A stretch of DNA of 64,000 nt from Nemertoderma westbladi (taxonomy: Eukaryota; Xenacoelomorpha; Nemertodermatida; Nemertodermatidae), in assembly GCA_032718475.1 (NCBI GenBank), contig JAUCBJ010000384.1, positions 62,001 through 126,000 of the forward strand, given 5' to 3'. The position numbers were made by a program, and so were the translations under genes. Below the pieces are notes generated by a model, which was not told the origin of the DNA, searched no databases, and saw nothing but the letters and a program-made list of their open reading frames with translations. Positions 43,113 through 53,456 of the stretch are shown piece after piece. Position 1 is the stretch's first letter. The number at the start of each line of letters is the position of its first letter.

Positions 43113-44276
43113 ATGACTGAGTTGATAGAAGATGATCTTGGTATCAGGGAGAAATATACTCTACCGTTGCAAGCGTTTGTTGATAGCTTGATATGCAGCG
43201 ACACTAGTCCAACTACTACGGAGGACGATGGTCGTTATATCGAACCGCCGATCTCCCAGGAGCAACTTACGCGTGAATTGGACTATCGAAAATTCACTGC
43301 TCGCTATACGCATCGTAATGGTACGCATATAGACTTCTTAACTACTGGTCATCCTATCGATTTACACGATACGGACGATGTCGACACCGAAAGGGAAATG
43401 GTACTATTTAAATATCCTACCCAGCGGAGTCGGAACGATAAACTGAAAATCGAATGCGAAAATTCTATTCGAAATCGAATCGAAAGAGAAGACGTTAAAG
43501 AACCTGATAAACGCGGTAACTCCAACGTATATTTGGAATTCTTGAGAGAAACATTGTAAAACCGAATAAATATCACCCGCGTGTCCCCTACAAGACGTGC
43601 GTCTTTGGTATTATTGCGATGAATGCCCAAGACCCAACCAACAAACGGAAAGACATAAACATCCGTAGAGACGTTGCTTTAAACACGGTTTTACTCGCTA
43701 TATTTACGGGAGTCGAGCGAAACTTGTTCGATGTATCACCTACGCTCGCTCGACTCAAACGATCCTTAAATAAACCGATGATCAGAGTTCCGGAATACTC
43801 GGTCAGACCTCGATCATCGCCACGGTTTAACCGATACAACCTGTCACCAAGGCGGAGGAGAGAGTTGTACGAAACGTGTTGGACACTATTCGTCAAAAGA
43901 TCGGAAAAGGAACCTATAATTGTTTAGAGAAACGTAAATTGCAGCAGCAAGTCCAAGCGGTAAACGAATTAGCTTTATCTCAGTTTGATCAGGAAATCCA
44001 GAATCTCTAAGAAGATATCGAACTTGGACGACCCTATTCTCAGCAAGAGTTTTTGGACGAACACATCCAACGATAAGCGGAGGAAAATCAGCTCGAGGAG
44101 AAGCATATCGAAATGGACGAGACATCGACCATAACCCTAAACCTTTCGATGCAATTGTATTGCACCCTTTACCCAGGAGTTATAGCCCTCCTAGTAAAGT
44201 GGCTCGCCCCAAAGAGAAAAGGACTCTTGCTAGCCTCAAAAAACTGCGTAAACGCCATCCGCGCAAGAAAGACTAA
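43113..44276 (+). pseudogene. BEL/Pao ORF3 (copy B, decayed)
   Basis: ATG 43113 opens the same acidic protein as the minus-strand ORF3, without the codon-44 stop: 148 residues to a stop at 43557-43559. The stop follows a ~170-base deletion relative to the other copy. The downstream frame resumes at 43619 (MNAQDPTNKRKDIN, then FDVSPTLARLKRSLNKP), shifts again near 43850 into a charged coil ending QNL-stop, and the last frame ends in KEKRTLASLKKLRKR and TAA at 44274. Differences from copy A in the N-terminal half are mostly substitutions that keep the frame. No signal peptide or membrane helix is apparent. Function unknown. Confidence 0.6.
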
Positions 44277-44354
44277 CTGTTTAGAGTATTTTTATATTTT
44301 AGAAACTGTGATTTTGTATATTTTATAGACTCAAATCCCATTTTCTGGGAGCGG

Positions 44355-45502
44355 TGTAAAAGCTTTTGCGGATGTAACAAGTTATTTTAATCCGCAATAT
44401 ACCGAGTAGGTATTTTAGCGGACATAACAAGCGATTTTGCCCGCTATGTCTGAATGTGTGCTTTAGCGGACATAAAAAGCCATTTTTCTCCGCAATAAGC
44501 TCAAATACTCTAAACATCGGAACTCAGATGACGACATCTATCAGCTGTGTCCACGTGTAACTTTTTCTTTGTTCTTTGTTCATTCTTTGTTCGGTCGACC
44601 AATCAGAGCGGTTTTCACTCTGTGTTGGACATTGTATACAGAAACTCACGCAATTCAGTCAGTGTGTATTTTTCCTGATGCCAGAACACCGGCTTTGGAA
44701 TTTCTGTGTTTCAGGCTTTAGCCAAACATTAGTAGGGTTTGATCATAGAAACGTATAACTGTTATCAATCAAACCACCGCAACAAACTGGCAAATCAGCC
44801 TGTCATATCTCATCCAAACACCGCATTATTTTACTGCTATTTACTGTCGGTTATTAATTATATCAGTTGATGGAATATTGTAATATTTGGAGAATATCGA
44901 TAAATAATCAGAAAACCCCAATCTTCTTGATATACTGAAGGTTAGAGAGACCGATTACATATAACAATTGCGACTTACATTATATTGGTTTGGAGTGAAT
45001 CTAATGCTATTTCATAGGCACTACATGTGTCGGTTGCTGTTCTCTTTATATGTGACTAAAATTAGTGAAGGTCGGCAGATTGGTGTGCAGCATTGTGCGG
45101 TAGTGTGCATGAGTGTGATAGATAACAAAGCATCTCCTAAAGAATGCGCTTTATACGTGAATCAATAGCCATCCCGTTGTGTTTAATGTAAGTCATAACT
45201 CTGTTTACATACTTAGAGCGCCACGTCCTAAAGGAACTGTTAATATTTCCCGAAAGTGAATAATATTGGTCAGAGATTATATATTAACGATCAATCGAAT
45301 AATACAGTAGGCCTATATCGCAATAAGGTCAGAGCTTCCGAATCCAGTCTCCCGGGTATATCCAGTGGGTGAATGGTCGCGCATAGGCTGGCTTCGGCTA
45401 ATGTAGTGTATCAAATACTCGTCATAGGCTAAAGTCGATTTATAACCTAGAAGACACCTAAATTTGGCAGGTTAAACTGCTAAAGGTCTGAAAGCGCGAA
45501 CA
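44355..45502 (+). repeat. 3' LTR of the second BEL/Pao copy
   Basis: Begins TGTAAAAGC after a GGGAGCGG tract and ends GCGAACA. It is the reverse-complement relative of 21083-22272 and 40387-41547 but clearly more diverged. The sequence after 45502 (AGAAATCGAC) matches neither other LTR flank. Confidence 0.85.
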
Positions 45503-45540
45503 AGAAATCGACAATTGTCTCGAACCGAGATGCCAGATGT

Positions 45541-45571
45541 CTTGGTGCAACATAGGTGAAGTTGCACCAAG
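45541..45571. repeat. Perfect 11-bp hairpin
   Basis: CTTGGTGCAAC (45541-45551) pairs exactly with GTTGCACCAAG (45561-45571) around a nine-base loop, 38 bases after the LTR end. Confidence 0.9.
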
Positions 45572-46280
45572 AGATGGTAGTAATATCATATCCAAAGGGA
45601 GCGGCCTGGAAAGCCGACTTCAAGTAAGAGGTAAGAGAGCTCCACCCCACACCTGATAATAGATCGGGTTCCAGCGGAATTGAAGCTCACTCGTAGGTGA
45701 TGCTATCTTCTCACCGGGAAGATAGCATGGGGGGGGGGGAGTGTGAGCGGATTCAATTCCGCCTCACCATCCCCATAAAGTTGGGAAGTGGCATTTTCAG
45801 CAATATTGTGGGATGCGAGGTTAATCACAAATTAATCTCGTATCACCCCCGATAACGGGGACAACACACAGCCCCAAAGAGCCACACAAAAGAGGTTAGA
45901 GGTCAAGCTACCTCGAGAAGGGAAGTGACAGCAGCGGAGGGGGGGGGGGGGGGGGGGTGGGGGGGAAACACTCCCACAGAGGTGGGAGCCGAGAATTTAG
46001 GTTGTTAGCCAATGAGGGGCGAGGGAGAGCATCCGCTAGGTAGTAAGGCCACAGTAGCGTAGGGGTGAATATATATTACCAGTTAACTATAATACCGGTC
46101 AGTTATCTCAGTCACACAGTAGGGACCAGTGACATTTTGTACCGTCACCTAACTTCACCATTACTACCGGTACAATCTATTAACATTTATCAGTTATCTC
46201 ATTCAACTGTGCTATCATATTTATATCAGTTATTTTATATTTGCGTTAACATATAACAATATCACAACGACAACCACAAA
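45572..46280. other. Non-coding with long G runs
   Basis: G11 at 45729-45739 and G19 at 45939-45957 followed by T and G7. No coding motif. It borders the LINE-A fragment that begins at 46281. Confidence 0.5.
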
Positions 46281-47883
46281 CTATCTTCTTCCCAATTGCA
46301 CGGTGACGCGTAACGAAATAAACCAGTCGGGATCCCCTGATCTCGTCACAAACATACGCTTAAGTATAACATTCTCTAAAATCTTGCTCATGACCATTGC
46401 TATGGCAATACCACGATAGTTATCCTTCGACGTAATGTCTTGGGATCTATCCTTAACAAGTGGTACTATTATAGAGTCTATCATAATATCAGGTAAATAA
46501 CCATGGTAAAATACAGAATTTAACATTACAGTTAAACAATTTAAGAGATCCAAATTGCACCCATTAATGAAGTATTCAGCACAAAGGCCATCAGGCCCAA
46601 TAGATTTACCACTCTGTAGTTTAAACAGAGCGTCAAAAATATTAATATTCGAAACAATATCAGCACTAGAAAATTTAGCCTTATTTATACTGTTAAGTAC
46701 ATAATCCCATTCACTGTCATCATTAACACAGTTAAACGGGGACTGAAAATGCTCACGCCACATCTCACCAATAGCTTCATCACCAACAGCGTCACCCACT
46801 TTATTAGGTAGCGAAGCTGGCTCATACGTATGTTTATGCACAGCCTTCCAGAATTCGTTACTGTTTCCAGCGTTATTCTCATCCGAAACCAGAGCCTCTG
46901 CAACTTTTTCGTTACGGAGGAAAGCATTTTCTGATCGTTTACACAGCCGCAAGGCACGTTTGAAGGAAGCCTTTGCATGTAAATATTTGTTAAATATGTC
47001 ACCGTGCTTAGGAGAACCAACTGACCGCCATAGTTTAAAAAGTTTCCGAGACTCATCATATTTATCTTTAACTACTGTATTCCAACCAGGAATATTAAAG
47101 TTACTTTTATTGACACCAGTTGGAGCACTTGGTATAGCGCTATTACCATCAGCTTCAATAAGACAATTAACAATATTACAATATAATTTATCTATATCAT
47201 CTTTAACAGCAGTATGTTGCACATTACAAAAATTAGATAAACGAATGCCATTGTACTGTACACAGATGTTAACGTCTGTTTAACACAGTCTGAGTAAAAA
47301 TTTATATCATCCTCTGTGGCTTTATTCCAGTCACAGCGGCTTGACCTGGACACCGGCGCTGCCGCCGACGGTTTCGAAGAAAGTGTGTCTTTAACACTGA
47401 CCCCTAGGTCAATACAAATAGGCATATGATCCTCTATTACAAGGTCATATGTAACACTAAGATACTCAGAGCATACTACATGGTCTAACCATGTAGTAGA
47501 CTCGTGTGCACTACTTGCAAAAGTGAATGTGTCTGTGGGTAGTACATCTATATCTGCCAGGCAGAGGCCTGACGAGTTGCACCAATCACTAAGTAAATCA
47601 AAAAAGTGTTTCCCTGGATTGGCATTAAAGTCACCAATAATACAGATAAAATCGTGAACAATACTCTGCCTCACTGCACTTAGTTTAGCAAGACAAGATA
47701 AATACAGGTCCTCATTATCAATACTCTGATATGGGAGATATACATTTATTAATAATAGCTTTTGGCCGTTATTTAAATCAATTGTAATACCTAGCATTCT
47801 ATCATCGTCTAGCTTAACTACATTAATAGCATGGGCCAGTGGTTTCCTCCAGAGAATACCAAGGCCTCCAAATGGACGCCCAC
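46281..47883 (-). pseudogene. LINE-A fragment 2: endonuclease and start of RT
   Basis: On the minus strand the endonuclease is entered internally (GGLGILWRK near 47860), continues through IGDFNANPGKHF, STTWLDHVVCSE and IEDHMPICIDL to CDWNKATEDDIN, then shifts frame near 47210-47230. The 46281-47222 frame gives a long linker and the first RT blocks: SGKSIGPDGLCAEYF, IIVPLVKD and DNYRGIAIAMVMSKILE. The catalytic RT core is missing because the fragment stops at 46281. The 5' end is also cut. The phrase order resembles CR1/L2-like or Jockey-group LINEs. It is related to 344-1195 at the endonuclease. Confidence 0.85.
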
Positions 47884-48317
47884 TTTAACTGAATGTCAAG
47901 AGTCAGAAGTCTGTAGGATAGTATCAGTGTTTGCAGTTAGCTTTGAAGACAGTTAGCAATTGTCCGTATTACTGATTCAGTTACCAGTATCTTTTATTTT
48001 TTTTTGTTAATTATGATGTATGCCTACATACGAAGTTTAATATGCTCTAGCTCCTCCTGAGAAAAACCCGGAATGTATGTAACTGATATTTAATCTAGAA
48101 TCTATAATTTCCCTACAATTAAACTGAAAAATGTTGCAATTCGGATCAGGATACCAAGAAATTAAATTGCACAATCTACTACTTAGAGTTTAGGTTAATA
48201 AGTGCACATATTTATATAAATACGTTTTAAGTTTGTACCAATAGTCGATCTACAATCGAAAATACATAAATTACCTAAAAATCGCACAGATGGCTTATTA
48301 CAACTGAGAATATGGTA
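47884..48317. other. Nothing recognised
   Basis: AT-rich sequence without coding homology, between the LINE-A fragment and the left inverted-repeat arm. Confidence 0.5.
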
Positions 48318-48492
48318 ATAAGGACAATAGTCAAAAAGACCTACCAACAGTCTGAAAACTCACCAACAGTCAGAAAACAGTTCTAGATAGTCTACCAACA
48401 GTCAAGGGCTTCAAAAAATTTCCGATTATCTAAATAGGATTCCTTAAATTCTAAATAATCTAAATAATATCAGCTGATATCCATAACTGATA
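48318..48492 (+). repeat. Left arm of an inverted repeat flanking LINE-C
   Basis: These ~175 bases are the reverse complement of 53328-53405 plus 52440-52555. Shared words include ACCAACAGTC and AAGGGCTTCAAAAAATTTCC. The arms face each other about 4 kb apart with LINE-C between, suggesting that LINE-C landed inside an older foldback or MITE-like element. Confidence 0.8.
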
Positions 48493-48608
48493 GCCAATAC
48501 GGTAAGCCTACTGCTAAATTAATAATATTTGTTCATTGTTTATTTTATTGATACTGTGATATTGAATGATTGATACTGATATTAGCTAAAGTGGAATACG
48601 CTCTAATG

Positions 48609-49553
48609 ATGATGCCAACCAGGACGTCAAGAAACTCCACCACCAGCACTACTGTCAATGTGTCACCGAAGAACCGTAACTCCACTGATAGCCACATACT
48701 GAGGTCCCAATCCGCGAAAAGCGTAACGTCAAAAGTAAGCACAGACTGCAAGCTAATCAAACCCAAAGACAAACCGAAATGGACGGCCATCACCAGAGAG
48801 TGCTCTAAAGTCCCCACCACCCAAGTCAAACAATTCGAGTCGAGAAAATTTCTCTGTGGGTTCTGTGCATCATCTTCCAAGGAGGAGATCAAGAAACTAC
48901 AAGAAAAACTATAAAAACTGGAGACCGAATCCCAACAATCCCCCAACCCACTGGCCAAAACCAAGCTACGCACAAATAATCGGTCACCCGAAACCAACTC
49001 AGCCACTCCACAACGCTGCCCTCCTATCACAAGTCCAGAATGAAGAAAAGGAACAGAAACTGCAACAAAATAACCTTCTTATCCGTGGAACCTTTCCTCA
49101 ACCCAATGAGCAAGATGAGATCAAGCTCGTGGAGGAAATATCCATAGATATGGATGCCCACATCAACACAAACGACATCACTACCAAACGGGTAGGCAAA
49201 CTACACGCAAACAAAACCCAAAACCACATCATAACACTCACTGCAGAAAAGCGACTCGAGCTTCTTAAGGTGTAAAATCTAAGATCAAGTCTGAGATTTG
49301 GAGAGTTATATATTAGTCCCAATTACACAATAGCTGAACAGAAACTCCGATACGATGCCAGGCAAGAAAAACATGCTGCCAAAGCCATCCAACTGGACTG
49401 GGACTGGATAATACATAAAGGTATCATATTCGAACGCCTCTCCAAAACTCGGACTACTCACCGGGACACCTCAGATGTTAACTCCACATTAGCCCCTTGC
49501 ACTTCCATAGAAGAGATCTTCACTCCATGTAGAGATGATGACCAGTTCGATTG
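48609..49553 (+). pseudogene. LINE-C ORF1 (RNA-binding protein-like)
   Basis: A Ser/Thr-rich start (SRNSTTSTTVNVSP), a Cys pair (FLCGFCASSSKEEIKKLQ, finger-and-coil-like) and, after a frameshift near 48860-48910, a region with NNLLIRGTFP and RVGKLHANKTQNHIITL, resembling the RRM-like and C-terminal domain of CR1/L2 ORF1 proteins. A stop at 49273-49275 interrupts it. The frame then continues with LRFGELYISPNYTIAEQKLR, the family's usual end block, and stops at 49551-49553 just before the minisatellite. Known role of such proteins: RNA binding and chaperone activity in the RNP. Confidence 0.65.
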
Positions 49554-49589
49554 ACTAACCCACTTCGACCTAGCAGTCCAGCCAATTGA

Positions 49590-50660
49590 GCTACTGGCAA
49601 CAACACGAACGGATCTGCCAGTGACCCCGCGAACTGAGCTGTCAGCAACCCCATGAACCGAATTGTCAGTGACGCCAGAAACCGAGCGGTCAGTGACATG
49701 ACAAAACGAGTGGTCAGTGACCCCACAAACCGAGCAGTCAGCGACCCCAAGAACCGAGCGGTCAGCGACCCCACAAACTGAGTGGTTAGCGACACCACGA
49801 GCCGAGCGGTCAGCGACCCCATGTACTGAGCAGTCAGCGACCCCATGAACTGAGCAGTCAGTGTGACCCCACAAACCAAGCGGTCAGTGACCCCACAAAC
49901 CGAGCAGTCAGCGACCCCAAGAACCGAGCGGTCAGCGACCCCACAAACTGAGTGGTTAGCGACACCACGAGCCGAGCGGTCAGCGACCCCATGTACTGAG
50001 CAGTCAGCGACCCCATGAACTGAGCAGTCAGTGTGACCCCACAAACCAAGCGGTCAGTGACCCCACAAACCGAGCAGTCAGCGACCCCAAGAACCGAGCG
50101 GTCAGGGACCCTACAAACTGAGTGGTTAGCGACACCACAAACCGAGCGGTCAGTGACCCCACAAACTGAGTGGTTAGCGAACCCACAAACCGAGCAATTG
50201 ACAACCAAGCAGTCAGCGACCCCACAAACTGAGCAGTCATCGACCCCACAAACCGAGCAGTCATCGTCCCCACAAACCAAGCAGTCAGCGACCCCATGAA
50301 CTGAGTGGTCAGCGACACCACGAGTCGAGTGGTCAGCGACCCCACTTACTGAGCAGTCAGTGACACCACGAACTGAGCAGTCATCGACCCCATAAACCAA
50401 GCGGTCATCGTCCCCATAAACCAAGCCGTCAGTGACCCACGAACTGAGTGGTCAGTGACCCCACAAACCAAGCAGACAGTGACCCCATGAACCGAGCAGT
50501 CAGTGACCCCATGAACCGAGCGGTCAGTGACCCCACGAACTGAGTGGTCAGCGACCCCATGAACCGTACGGACAGCAACTGCGCAGTCAGTGACCCTCCT
50601 GTAGATAGAGGCCAGCGACCAAGCCGTCAGTGACCCCTGGTTCCGAGCGTTCAGTGACCA
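49590..50660 (+). repeat. 24-bp minisatellite with 170-bp higher-order repeat
   Basis: About 44 degenerate copies of a 24-base unit (GCGACCCCACAAACCGAGCAGTCA type). In the plus-strand frame it codes the octapeptide TPQTEQSA and variants. A block is repeated with an exact offset of 170 bases (equivalent points at 49740, 49910 and 50080), nearly identical between blocks. Since 170 is not a multiple of 24 or 3, each block shifts the frame. Long minus-strand frames across it (CSVCGVAD-type repeats) are by-products. Confidence 0.93.
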
Positions 50661-50744
50661 AGCAGTCAGCGACCTCGCCTACCATGTGGCATAGTATAGA
50701 GACTGCTTACCCCTCTGGCTCTCCAGTTTTACAGGAAGTGGTAT

Positions 50745-51630
50745 CCATATTATTCATTCCAATGTAAGAAGTCAACTGCCTGAAATAATGGAAGTCCGAC
50801 TCATATTGAACCCAAGCACCATAGATATTCTTACTTTATCCGAGACTTGGCTCAATGACTCAGTAACAAACAAAGCGGTGGAGGTGGCAGGTTACAATCT
50901 CTTTAGAAACGACAGATCACGTGAGGGTGGTGGTGTAGCAATATATGTCATTGACTCACTCCCCTTCTCTGAGTTGCAGAACCCCAACAATTGCTCAACA
51001 GAGTGCATCTTTGGTACCATTCCATTAATCTACCACGTACAAAAGGAATCATCATTGGATCAATATACCGACCTGAAAGAAACTCATACTTTTTCGACGA
51101 TATTGAACACATACTTGGAGACATCGCAGGCTACAAAGAAGTTTTTATCTTAGGCGACACCAACTGTGATACACTAAACATTGACAACCCGAACATAACA
51201 GCCAACAAAAATAAGCTTAAATCCTTCTGTAACTCAAACGGCCTCAAACAGATAATCACCGAGCCAACCCACATAACCAACCGCTCCAAAACTACCATAG
51301 ACCACATTTTTGTCTCCAAATCGGAACTAATAAGAAACAGTGGCATACTCAAGGTTGGGCTTAGTGACCACTATGTGGTCTTCGTCTCCTGAAAGGGAAC
51401 TAAACTGGCTGACCGTAAAGAGCACATCACCCGTATATGCCGATCCTACAAGACATACACACCAGAACTGCTATGTAACCACCTCCGTAACAACCCAATC
51501 AATCCTTCCATCTATCCTGGAGACAACTGATACCGACACAGCTGCAAAACTCCTCACAAACGAAATAACACATATTCTGGACAAAATTGCACCAATTCGA
51601 AGTCAAGCAGTCAAGTCAGCCTTGGGTTAA
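50745..51630 (+). pseudogene. LINE-C endonuclease domain
   Basis: Frames 50788-51153 and 50991-51392 overlap and together give an EEP endonuclease: LSETWLND, GGGVAIYV, IGSIYRPE, ILGDTNCD, KTTIDHIFVS and LSDHYVVF, the last with the conserved SDH. One frameshift lies near 50990-51000 and another near 51390, after which a linker is readable to about 51630 and less clearly to 51840. The catalytic residues visible (E, D/N pair, D, H) are intact. RT is absent. Confidence 0.82.
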
Positions 51631-51840
51631 CAACGAAATTCTTACCTTAAATCCAGGCCAGAAACAAAGCACTAACTGCCTTTCAACACTACAGAACGCC
51701 AACAAACTTTAACTCATTCAAGTGTCTATAAAACAATGTTACACAACAAATTAGAACATCAAAATCAACCTACATCAAAACATGTCTAACAGTAAAGTCG
51801 AACAGATAAGTCGAACAGTAAAGAAAATTCTAATAAAACC

Positions 51841-52439
51841 TGCCAATGGCTAGATGAATTATGCTTATAAAATCATATTAGTTTGAAGTACTGATACAAG
51901 TCAACACACATTCAGACATGGCAGCATTGACGATTATGCCGACGCCGGCATAATCGACGATTAATCGACGATTAATACCGACGCCGGCATCCAGGCATCA
52001 TACGATTTCGTACCACAATATTTTACATCTGATCCGAAGATTATCACCATCTACATAGCCTCAATATTATTAGGAAATGTATTCGATCCGATTCACTCCC
52101 ACCTGCCCAACGCCACTTATCTGTTACCGGTTCGGATCGCAGTTTTCTTCTACCAGTACCACGTAACACAGTACCCAGTACCGGTTCTACTGGTATGATA
52201 AAATAACAGTCTGTCGTAATGTAATCCTCAATGTGTTGATTTGTGTCGGTACCACAAACTAATACCTGTAATCATTTTATAATATATTATAACCATTGGC
52301 AGGTTTTTTGGACTTTCAGAATCGATCAGACAAACGTCCATGCCATTCCCGGATTCCATAATACTGTGTTAAACAACTGTCAGCTCGGTAGGCCTACTGC
52401 AGTACAGAGTGCAGTACTACATAATGACATAATTTCCTT
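51841..52439. other. Non-coding, with 11-bp hairpin at 51931-51956
   Basis: CGATTATGCCG and CGGCATAATCG pair around ACGC, and GACGCCGGCAT recurs at about 51980. No coding motif. Confidence 0.6.
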
Positions 52440-52555
52440 AGTTACGGCTCAGCTGATATTATTTTCACTATTTCGAATTGACGGAATCCTATTTAAATAA
52501 TCGGAAATTTTTTGAAGCCCTTGACTGTTGGGTAGACTATCTGAAACTGTTTTCT
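52440..52555 (-). repeat. Right inverted-repeat arm, inner half
   Basis: Reverse complement of about 48375-48492. It is separated from its outer half (53328-53405) by an insertion. Confidence 0.8.
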
Positions 52556-53327
52556 AATTATATGATGTTAGACAACCACGACTTTGAGGGATTGTGATAT
52601 TAATATGAAAACAATAAAATAGGACATGGGGTCTTATTCCGTCAGATACTACCTAGCATTTAGGGCCACTGTTAGTACTCAGGTAGTAAGGCCCATTAAA
52701 AAAACAAAATACCAAATCGATTTTAGTGCTACATAACCCAACCCAACTACCACAAGAAAAACTACTCCAAATTCAAATCAAATCAAATTCGTATATTTCT
52801 TTCACTTATAACTATACACGAATTGCACAAATTAATATAGTAAATATTGGCAGCTACTGTAGTGGAGCCAGGGCCATTGCGTAAGTCATAAGTGGGAGGA
52901 GGGGGAGGGGGGGGGGGAGGAGGGTGGGTAGGAGGAGTGGGGGAGGAGGGGGGGGGGGTGGGTGGGTGCGTTTTGTTGCTCAGATTAGGCTGAATTTTTA
53001 ATGAAGTGCTCATGGAGTACAGTGCCAAACCATGCAGTAACTGTTCCGGTAAGTATTGCACGAAATAGGCTATCCCATAAATTACGAAAAATATATGACA
53101 TTTTGTCCGCCGAAGAGGTAAGTCTAAGTAATGAATTTTATAAAAATAAAAGGATTTCGGAGATTTAAACACTGAGCCCTGGGATTCGTGGCTCTCCTCA
53201 TCAGCAGTGTGCCACTAACCCCACCCCTAACCTAACAAAACTGCGCCACTAAATTAAGACAATGACCAATAAATTAGAAATCCTACCGTACCACCAAACA
53301 GAGAAATTGTAACTGAAACTGTTTTCT
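52541..53327. mobile_element. 757-bp insertion with 15-bp target duplication
   Basis: CTGAAACTGTTTTCT at 52541-52555 is repeated exactly at 53313-53327. Removing 52556-53312 plus one copy reconstitutes the right inverted-repeat arm. The insert has no coding motif. It contains a run of CAAATCAAATC-like words near 52770-52790 and a very G-rich stretch at 52896-52968. The variable-length duplication suggests LINE- or SINE-type integration. Confidence 0.8.
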
Positions 53328-53405
53328 GACTGTTGGTGAGTTTTTCAGACTGTTGGAAGGTCTTTTTGACTGTTGTCCTCAATACAATAGTATTGTCCTT
53401 ATCTA
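53328..53405 (-). repeat. Right inverted-repeat arm, outer half
   Basis: Reverse complement of about 48318-48380, including GACTGTTGGTGAGTTTT. Confidence 0.8.
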
Positions 53406-53456
53406 GACCTATCCCAATTCAACAAGGTTATTAACCCTATTAGTACCGGGCTATGA

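Larger units (their letters stand above)
41548..45502 (+). mobile_element. 3' portion of a second BEL/Pao copy, plus strand
   Basis: Spacer, ORF3 remnant, purine tract and 3' LTR, collinear with 25442 to 21083 but inverted. Identity is lower than between the two LTRs of the large element, so it is a separate, older copy. Pol and everything upstream are missing at the junction 41547/41548. Confidence 0.82.
48565..51840 (+). mobile_element. LINE-C, CR1/L2-type non-LTR element, truncated
   Basis: ORF1-like region, minisatellite, then the endonuclease of a second ORF, all on the plus strand. The element ends in the linker after the endonuclease and no RT is present. No TSD was identified. Confidence 0.75.

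Noticed and set aside
41548-45502. A Polinton- or Maverick-like DNA transposon with long terminal inverted repeats (40387-41547 versus 44355-45502)
   Set aside because: The repeats have TG...CA ends, the same repeat is in direct orientation at 21083-22272, and a purine tract precedes it. This fits LTRs. No polymerase B, ATPase or capsid motif is present.
49458-50424. Long minus-strand ORFs with CSVCGVAD-type repeats
   Set aside because: They are produced by the 24-bp minisatellite, whose period keeps several frames open. The LINE they lie in reads on the plus strand.
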